Source: Candidatus Choladousia intestinigallinarum (GTDB lineage Bacteria > Bacillota > Clostridia > Lachnospirales > Lachnospiraceae). From it: 35,657 bases of DNA. Numbering within the stretch: the first letter of the stretch is position 1; each line of letters starts with the position of its first letter. This document shows, in pieces, positions 24,024-30,500 of this stretch. The stretch spans positions 1-35,657 of the forward strand of contig DVGR01000058.1 of assembly GCA_018712605.1 (NCBI GenBank), given 5' to 3'. The position numbers and the translations under genes were made by a program. The notes under the pieces were generated by a model. That model worked only from the letters and a program-made list of their open reading frames with translations, had not been told where the DNA came from and did no database searches.

Positions 24024-24047
24024 GCCGGTTTCCCAAAAGAAACCGGC
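24024..24047. terminator. Bidirectional hairpin between DUF885 and degV-like genes
   Basis: GCCGGTTTC (24024-24032) pairs perfectly with GAAACCGGC (24039-24047), loop CCAAAA, between two convergent genes. T-runs are poor on both sides (CAAATCCCGTTT and TATTCGTTTG), so efficiency is uncertain. Confidence 0.6.
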
Positions 24048-24073
24048 CAAATCCCGTTTATATGAATTATATC

Positions 24074-24946
24074 TTACCCCTGAAATTTCTTTGAGCAGGT
24101 GATCGCAAGAGCCCCCGGTCCAATATGACAGGCCACGCTCAGGGAAAGAGGATCCATCATAAGAGTATGATTAGGAAATACCTCCTGCACCTCATTTTTC
24201 CAAATCTCCACTTCTGTCATATCTGTTCCAGAATAAACGACGGAAATCTCCATGTCCTCTGCATTTTCCTTCGCATGGAAGCGCTCCCTCATATCCTTCT
24301 GAATCGCTTCCAGCATAGTCGCCTTGGCAGCCTTCAGGGTACGGCTCTTGGCATACGCATCCAGCTTGTCCCCCTGGATCTGCAGCACTGGCTTCAGACG
24401 CAGAAGAGTTCCAAGGGCCGCTGCCGCCGGAGTGATCCTTCCGCCTTTCTTCAGATAATACAGGGTATTCAGCGTAATATAAATACTGGAATCGTACTGT
24501 GTATCTTCCAAATACTTCTTTATCTTCTCTGCGCTCCAGCCCATAGCGACCATGTCCCTGGCCTCCCTGACTGACAGCTTTTGAGTCACTGAAATACGCT
24601 TGTTATCTACCACCTGTACCTTGCCGTCAAAGTCCTGGGCAAGAGCCATGGCCGCTCCGCAGGAACCGCTCAGGCCGCTGGACATAGGAATATGCAGCAC
24701 CTGATCATAATCCTGCAGAAGCTTCTCCCAGAGATCTGAGATCTCTCCAATGGCTGGCATGGAGGTACTGATCTCAGCATTCTGCTCCATGCAGCGATAA
24801 AATTCCGGCTGCGTTAAGGTAAGATCTTCGTAATATACTTTCTCATTAATAAAAAACGGCATAGGTACCACGAACACTCCCCACTCTTTAGCAAGAGCAG
24901 GCGTAATACCGCTGTTGCTGTCTGTGACAATGGCTATTTTCCCCAT
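24074..24946 (-). CDS. DegV family fatty-acid-binding protein
   Basis: A 290-residue DegV protein; the family binds fatty acids and in several Firmicutes presents them to fatty-acid kinase (FakB role). The N-terminus KIAIVTDSNSGI and STSMPAIGE, then HIPMSSGLSGSCGAA, are family motifs contacting the fatty-acid carboxylate. A C-terminal domain ends in HIGPGALAI. The ribosome binding site is AGGAGGAAGG. It appears monocistronic and convergent with the DUF885 gene. No FakA gene is in the window. Confidence 0.93.
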   Translation of the reverse strand: MGKIAIVTDSNSGITPALAKEWGVFVVPMPFFINEKVYYEDLTLTQPEFYRCMEQNAEISTSMPAIGEISDLWEKLLQDYDQVLHIPMSSGLSGSCGAAMALAQDFDGKVQVVDNKRISVTQKLSVREARDMVAMGWSAEKIKKYLEDTQYDSSIYITLNTLYYLKKGGRITPAAAALGTLLRLKPVLQIQGDKLDAYAKSRTLKAAKATMLEAIQKDMRERFHAKENAEDMEISVVYSGTDMTEVEIWKNEVQEVFPNHTLMMDPLSLSVACHIGPGALAITCSKKFQG

Positions 24947-25107
24947 TTCCTTCCTCCTGTAAATCCACTTTTCTTATAATTATCCTAATCCTTTTATAAC
25001 CTATTTTCTCTTAGGCTGACTCCACACAGCTTCTGTCCGCCGCCAGCCAATGGCTTTACTATAGCACAAATCCCCCAGGTTAGCAATTACATAATATCAG
25101 AAACTGC

Positions 25108-25162
25108 TTGCGTTTCTTTTTATTTAAGGCTATACTGATTCTGATACGGACATAGGAATCAG
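25108..25162 (+). promoter_or_regulatory. Promoter and adjoining dyad for the DUF1622 gene
   Basis: TTGCGT (25108-25113), 17-bp spacer, TATACT (25131-25136). A 7-bp inverted repeat CTGATTC (25135-25141)...GAATCAG (25156-25162) starts within the -10 and spans the predicted start site, where a repressor could act. The rest of 24947-25202 shows nothing else. Confidence 0.55.
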
Positions 25163-25202
25163 CGGATCCGTAAACAGTTTTATTTTGAAAAGGAAGAAAA
25201 CT

Positions 25203-25673
25203 ATGGAAATCTTAGAGAATATTCTGCACTCTTTTGTAAACCTGGCCATGCTTTTATTTGAGTATATCGGAGTCTGTGTGATTACATTTTCCGGCATCCA
25301 GGGCATTGTCAATTATATCCGCAAGTCTCCGGATACACGCTTGGTTCTGGCCAACGGTCTGGCCATGGGCCTGGAATTTAAGCTGGGAAGTGAGATTCTC
25401 CGCACCGTGATAGTCAGGAATCTGGACGAAATCTACATTGTGGCCGGCATCATTGTGCTGCGGGCTGTACTGACTTTCCTGATCCATTGGGAGATCAAAA
25501 ATATGGAAAATCTCGATCTGGTTCATACCCCAGCCGAGATTTCTACTGAATCAGAAGCGGAAGAGAAGGATCCGGATCTTCCGGTTGATGAGAACAGCGT
25601 TAAGGATGCGGAAAAGAAAGCCGATGAACTGGATCACAAAAAAGCAGAGGCAGAATCCAAAGATCCTGCCTGA
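25203..25673 (+). CDS. DUF1622 membrane protein
   Basis: A 156-residue protein with the DUF1622 domain in residues 1-110. It has about three hydrophobic helices (TM1 about 8-34; LVLANGLAMGLEFKLGSEILRT; YIVAGIIVLRAVLTFLIHW). The C-terminal tail (about 120-156) is highly charged and Glu/Asp/Lys-rich. The start at 25203 is preferred because AAAGGAAG lies 8 nt upstream; a TTG 18 nt earlier in frame is less likely. The stop is 3 nt from the stop of the convergent spmB-like gene with no terminator between. Function is unknown for the family. Confidence 0.87.
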   Translation: MEILENILHSFVNLAMLLFEYIGVCVITFSGIQGIVNYIRKSPDTRLVLANGLAMGLEFKLGSEILRTVIVRNLDEIYIVAGIIVLRAVLTFLIHWEIKNMENLDLVHTPAEISTESEAEEKDPDLPVDENSVKDAEKKADELDHKKAEAESKDPA

Positions 25674-25676
25674 ATT

Positions 25677-26207
25677 TCAGCCGCACAAGAGATTTGACAG
25701 GATTACACTGGCCCCGATTCCTCCCAGAGTGGCCAGGAGAGCTCCCGGCAGGGTGTATCTGGTCTTTGTAATCCTGACTGTCATAAAGTAAATGCTCATG
25801 GTATAAAAAATCGTTTCACAGGAACTCATCATCAGGGACGCAGTCCAGGAAATTCTGGAATCCGTCCCATATTCTTTATACAGCTCCAACAAAAGCCCCG
25901 TGGCCGCACTGTTAGAGAACATGCGCACCAGAGCCAGCGGAAGCAGCGGCGCCGGAAATATCCTTCCGTCAATAAATTTTCCCAGCAGCTCTGACAGAAA
26001 GTCAAGAAAACCCGAGGCGCTGAGTACTCCAACCCCGGTCATCAGTCCAACCAGCGTAGGGATAAGCTTCACTGTAGTTTTTACGCCTTCCATAGCTCCC
26101 CGAACAAAGCTGTCATAAACAGGGATCTTTTTTAAAAGACCGTATCCGGCAATATATAGAATCAGCAGGGGCAAAATGCATTGGGAGAGAAAAACTAAAA
26201 ATGACAT
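25677..26207 (-). CDS. spmB: Spore maturation protein B-like nucleoside-recognition (Gate) domain membrane protein
   Basis: A 176-residue polytopic protein matching SpmB in length (about 178) and content: LPLLILYIAGYG at the N-terminus, GAMEGVKTTVKLIPTLVGLMTGVG, RMFSNSAATGLL, and TIFYTMSIYF. SpmB is needed for spore core dehydration in Bacillus. The usual partner spmA is not adjacent. The start at 26207 is chosen by alignment with the family N-terminus. A longer frame to 26261 would begin inside a long hairpin without a ribosome binding site. The site before 26207 is also weak, and the upstream hairpin with TTTTTT would stop transcription just before the ATG. Function inferred from family only. 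Confidence 0.82.
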   Translation of the reverse strand: MSFLVFLSQCILPLLILYIAGYGLLKKIPVYDSFVRGAMEGVKTTVKLIPTLVGLMTGVGVLSASGFLDFLSELLGKFIDGRIFPAPLLPLALVRMFSNSAATGLLLELYKEYGTDSRISWTASLMMSSCETIFYTMSIYFMTVRITKTRYTLPGALLATLGGIGASVILSNLLCG

Positions 26208-26316
26208 AATAAAAAACCTGCGGCCCTTTTCCTTACAGTTTATTTGTCTTTTCGGTTCCATAGAACCGGAAACTGTACGGAAAAAGGCCGCATTTATATT
26301 TATATTTTATTTTTTG
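26208..26316. terminator. 74-bp interrupted palindrome with T-runs on both sides
   Basis: 26219-26292 folds on itself. The outer TGCGGCC/GGCCGCA is followed by TTTTCC/GGAAAA, ACAGTTT/AAACTGT and an apical CGGTTC/GAACCG with loop CATA. There is one 11-nt bulge (about 26243-26253). On the minus strand it is followed by GGTTTTTTATT, ending at the spmB ATG. On the plus strand it is followed by a long T/A-rich run. It probably terminates the metalloprotease transcript and any plus-strand read-through. Confidence 0.75.
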
Positions 26317-27162
26317 TTATTTCCAGAAGGGACTGTAAACAGATGAAACCTTAGCTACCTGGCTGTCTGTAATGGCCGCAGCCGCCTTGGCGACATATGC
26401 GTATGTCTGTGGACGGGATGCTTGCAGCTCTCCTGGATCTTCTACAAAGTTCTTGTAGGATTCAGCAAAATACTCTGATGCGCTTGAGGTCACGTAGGAT
26501 TTATCCCATGCCGTATATTTACTTTTTTCCGCCTTATAGATCGCCTGGAACTCAGCCTTCTTATCCACGTTTCCTGCAACAAAGGCTACGAAATGTCCCA
26601 GTTCATGATAGATGCAGTCGTCATTCAGCTTCTTTAAGGTGATGGACTGATCCTTTGCGTTAAAATATCCTGAATAGCTTGCGCTACTGTTCACTTTCAC
26701 GGTGAAGCCAAGCTTGGTAAATGCGCTTTTTACATTGGAGCCAGCCTTAGGAGCCAAGTCGTAAATGTCTGTACTGGAAGCCCCCGCCACTGCTGTTTTA
26801 GCTGTTTTTTTGCTGGCAGAAGCTGCTGCCACCTTCTTCGTGGTGGTCTTAACATTTGTCTTTACCGTAGTCTGCACAGTCTTAATTCTGGAATTCTTCC
26901 TGTACGTAGTCTGTACAGTGGTCTTTACAGTAGTCACTTTCGTGGTCTGCTGATTTTTTTTCTTCGTTTTCTTGGTAGTCTTTTTTGTCTTTGTGGTTTT
27001 TACCTTTTTGCTCTTCTTGGCCTTGGAAGCCATAGTGACTTTCTTAGTAGTAGTCTTTGTCGTAGTTTTAGATGTGGTGGCTGCATCGGCAGTCATAGTG
27101 AAAAGTCCCAGGCACAATACAGCAGTCAGAAGCAAAAGGGCAGACTTCGCCAATTTTTTCAT
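26317..27162 (-). CDS. Secreted anthrax-lethal-factor/Pro-Pro-endopeptidase-type zinc metalloprotease
   Basis: A 281-residue secreted protein. The signal peptide (1-27) ends at TADAA. A very basic Lys/Thr-rich low-complexity region follows (about 30-125), then a compact catalytic domain (about 130-281). HELGH at 186-190 gives two zinc His and catalytic Glu187. Tyr223 and Glu230 follow with 7 residues between them, exactly as Tyr728/Glu735 in anthrax lethal factor and Tyr178/Glu185 in C. difficile PPEP-1, in the context EYFAES. So this is an M34/ATLF (PPEP-like) peptidase. The start at 27162 follows GGAGGTG. The leader is a cyclic-di-GMP riboswitch, and the upstream gene is a wall-anchored adhesin. 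Cleavage specificity is unproven. Confidence 0.85.
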   Translation of the reverse strand: MKKLAKSALLLLTAVLCLGLFTMTADAATTSKTTTKTTTKKVTMASKAKKSKKVKTTKTKKTTKKTKKKNQQTTKVTTVKTTVQTTYRKNSRIKTVQTTVKTNVKTTTKKVAAASASKKTAKTAVAGASSTDIYDLAPKAGSNVKSAFTKLGFTVKVNSSASYSGYFNAKDQSITLKKLNDDCIYHELGHFVAFVAGNVDKKAEFQAIYKAEKSKYTAWDKSYVTSSASEYFAESYKNFVEDPGELQASRPQTYAYVAKAAAAITDSQVAKVSSVYSPFWK

Positions 27163-27304
27163 AAAAACACCTCCCATGGATTCTAAACACCGCCGATATG
27201 GGTATTTCTAATCCAGAGAGGCTCTGTATTTTTTATTTCCAAACAAAACCGATGCAGATTATAGATGTCTGTTCTCGTCGTGTCGCATCGCATGTTGGGG
27301 AAAT

Positions 27305-27461
27305 AAAAAACCGTCTATAGAGAACTACAGACGGCTGCCTACACGGATAGTATAATACATCCATATACACATATAACATGCGGCAACCGGCTACCATAGT
27401 CTTTCGACCTTAGGTCCTCAGCTTTGCGTCCTTACCTTTCGATAAGTTTGCCCTTAAATGA
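27305..27461 (-). ncRNA. Cyclic-di-GMP-I (GEMM-I) riboswitch with intrinsic terminator
   Basis: The aptamer lies at about 27377-27456 on the minus strand. The P1 5' strand is GGGCAAAC. A hairpin with GAAA tetraloop (27431-27445) is followed by conserved GGACGCAAAGC (27421-27431). A P3 region with CCTAAGG, a GAAAG loop and ATGGTAGCCGG precedes the P1 3' strand TTGCC (27382-27386). The expression platform is a terminator, CCGTCTGTAG/CTATAGACGG (27311-27334) then TTTTTT (27305-27310). The P1 3' strand CGGTTGCC (27382-27389) can instead pair with GGCAGCCG (27332-27339), which overlaps the terminator stem. That makes an OFF switch for the protease at 26317. Together with the long leader this fills 27163-27530. 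Confidence 0.94.
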
Positions 27462-27483
27462 ATTTGTATCTTTTTTCACCCTC

Positions 27484-27512
27484 ATTTTAAACCAAAAGGG
27501 ATTATCTGTCAA
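27484..27512 (-). promoter_or_regulatory. SigA promoter of the riboswitch-metalloprotease transcript
   Basis: Minus-strand TTGACA (27507-27512, perfect), 17-bp spacer, TAAAAT (27484-27489). It lies within the terminator hairpin of the adhesin gene and would start transcription near 27477, about 20 nt before the riboswitch aptamer. Confidence 0.82.
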
Positions 27513-27523
27513 TCCCTTTTGGT
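27484..27523 (-). terminator. Terminator of the adhesin gene
   Basis: ACCAAAAGGGATT (27491-27503) pairs perfectly with AATCCCTTTTGGT (27511-27523) over 13 bp around a 7-nt loop, 8 nt after the adhesin stop codon. The minus-strand tail TTTAAAATG is short in Ts; the opposite side carries TCTTATTTTTA, so plus-strand termination is also possible. Confidence 0.85.
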
Positions 27524-27530
27524 CTTATTT

Positions 27531-30500
27531 TTACCTGTTTTTTCTAAGTTTTCTAAGATAAATCCCTGCCGTCAGCCAGCCTCCCGAAAGCAGAAGGAGC
27601 GCAAGATACCACCCTGCCGGAGTGGGATCGCCGGTCTTAGCCGCAGCAGATACAGCTCCGTTTTCTGATACATAGGAACCGCCAAGTCCGTCTCCTGCCA
27701 TGGAGTATATGCTGGACCAGTCTTCGTCCGTGCTGGTTCCATAAACCGAATTGATCAGAACCGTCTGCACTTCCGTGGTATCCTGATCAAAGACTGCCTT
27801 GGCGTTCAGCATCCTGATATCATAGCCAAATTCCTGGCTGCTCCGCAGGAGGTTCCCATTCTGATCTACCTCCGCCACATAGATCTCCGCTTGCTTCGCC
27901 GATCCCAAGCTGAGAGAAAGCTTAAGAGTCACAGCGCTGCTGTTATTCAGCGTAAGCGGAATCGGATCCGTATAGAGCTGTGTGAATTTCTCATCCTTGA
28001 ACAGTCCTGCGTAAAAGGTATCAGATACCTGCAGGGGCTGGACTCCCTCAAACACACGCTTCGTAAGGTACAAAGTTACTTTGGAGGCATGCTCTTTGTT
28101 GGTCACAGAAACCTCCGCATCCGCTCCCCGGGTAATCGTCAAGCTGGAGTGATTCATGGACACCTCATACCCGAAGGTATCGGAACCGCTGACTCTGCTT
28201 CCCTGGGCATCTACTTCGGCAAAGTAATACGTCACGTCACTGTTGCCTGCCAGAAGGATTCTCCTGACAGCACTGCCGGAAGCAGCGTTCTCCAGGGTGA
28301 CCGGAACAATGGTCGGCGTATCTGAATAGTCTGGTTCACGGTAGATTCCAATATAGAAAGTATCAGATACTGGCAGATCCCCTCCCGCCGAGTTTTTCAC
28401 ATATTTTCTCAAAGTCAGCCTGGCTGTGTACCGATACCCCTCTGGAAGACTGCTGAAAATATTGCGGATAATCACCTGGCCGGAAGGATTGCTGCCGCTG
28501 CCCAGGCTGACCTGTCCGCTGCCGGTATAGGTGATCCGGTAACTGTTTGGCGAAGTCAAAACCTGTCCGTACTGGTCTGTCTCCGCAATATAATACGTTT
28601 TCCCTCTTTCCAGATTTCGGAATACAGTACTCCCGCTGAAGCCTGATACAGTAATCTGCTTCACATCGGAGACTTTCTGCGTCAGGGCTTTATCCGAGAA
28701 AAGCGCCGCATAAAATGTATATCTTCCCTGAGCGGCATACTTGCCGGTAGATGTATCCTGAGCATAAACCTGATGCTGCCCGCTGTACACCTGCTTATAG
28801 GCGGTTATTTTCCCATCTGCCTCTGGCGATACAGCCTGATTGATCATCACCGCCTCTGTGGTCTGGCCATCCGAAACGGTAAACTCCACATCCGGGGAAG
28901 CCTGATAGCCGGCAGGCGCCGTAATCTGCGACAGATAATAGGTGCCGGCGGACAGCTGATTAGTCAAAACGTAATCCGAACTTCCCGACTGGAATTGGAG
29001 AACCTTTCCGTTTAAATTCAGAACCTTTCCTTTGGAATCCTTAAGTACCATGGAGGCCCCGGAGAGATGGCGTCCAGACAGGTTTGTCACCCGTATCTGC
29101 ACTACTGTATCTGTACACTGCTGGTTAACGACAGTCATGGCTGCCTCTGATCCCACAGCTACATTTACAGCTCCCCCTGTTCCTCCTTCAAAGCGGACAT
29201 TATATCCGAAGGTTTTATCCCCTGATACTACAGGTGTTCCCTGGTCGTCTGTCTCCGCTCCATAGACCACAGCCTCTGCCTCAGTCACTGGCAGGGAGAT
29301 AACCGCCTCTTTGGAGGATTCATTGTCAAGCTGAATCTGAACAGGAGTTTCTAAAAGCGGCTGTGTATGATCCTGATCTCCATAGAGCATTATATAGAAG
29401 GAAGATGACACAGGAGTGGCCTTCCCTTCCCGGTTCAGCACCTGTTTTGTCACCTGAATCTCTGCCTGCCAGCTAAATTCTCCTGAAGGATAGGTGATGT
29501 ACGTATCTGCCATTGCAAGCGTCTGTTCAGAAGAAATCCCTGCTGCAAAATTAACGCTGCTCACGGCCGTCCCGTCTTCATTCTGAAAAGCCCAGGTAAA
29601 ATCTGCCTGATCATCCACAGGCGTACCGAAAGCATCCGTTCTGGCCAGATATAAGGTCTGCGCCTGGTCAGCTACATTCATGGAAAATACCGCTTCCGTT
29701 GAAACTGCCAAGCCCGCATCCATAGTCATCGTCTTAACATCGCTGCACTTCTTCGTCAGCCCTTCATCGGAGAAAAGCGCCGCATAAAATACCTGAGGTC
29801 TCTCAGCAGTAAGGGCCTGGGTTCCATAGAAAGCTTCCGCTGTAAGCTTCAGAGTATTTACCTGGCTGCCAAGACGTTCATTCCTGACGGCCGCTTCCGT
29901 GGTTTTTCCATCTTCTACAGTAAATGCCGTGTCCGCCGCCGTCTGATATCCCTCCTGGGAAGAAATCTGCGACAGGTAATAGCTTCCAGCCGCCAAGCCG
30001 CTGAATACCGCAGGCTGTGCGTCAGCCGCACAGTTTATATAGTAAAGCGGATATCCCGCCGCATCCTTCAGGACATTTCCCTGATCATCTTTTATCACAA
30101 AGGCACCTTGAAGATTTATATCCGTCCCCTGATCGTCTGCCCCTGTCAGAGTTATTTTTACCTGGGAAACCGCAGCAGAATCCTTGTACACAGGAATCTG
30201 AAGAAGGGTTCTCTCCGTATTCCACTTTCCTCCCGTACTGTTCGGGGAAATCGTTCCGGTACCGTCTACCGCCAGATATACTCTGGCCGGGGTCAGGTAG
30301 CTCTCCTGTACGCCGGTGGTCTCAATATAATAAACACCGGAATATTGAAGCTGCTCTCCCAGATTATATGTTTCCCCTGGCGCAAAGGTATGTACATGGA
30401 TTTCCTGGTCTTTCTGATAAACTGTATTCCCATTCTGATCCAGAATCATTTCCCCTGCTCTAAGGGAAACCGTACCTGTAACGCTAAGAGAAGCATCTTC

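Noticed and set aside
26208-26261. Longer spmB start at 26261
   Set aside because: That ATG sits in the loop of a strong hairpin without a ribosome binding site, and the extra residues are basic and absent from SpmB proteins.
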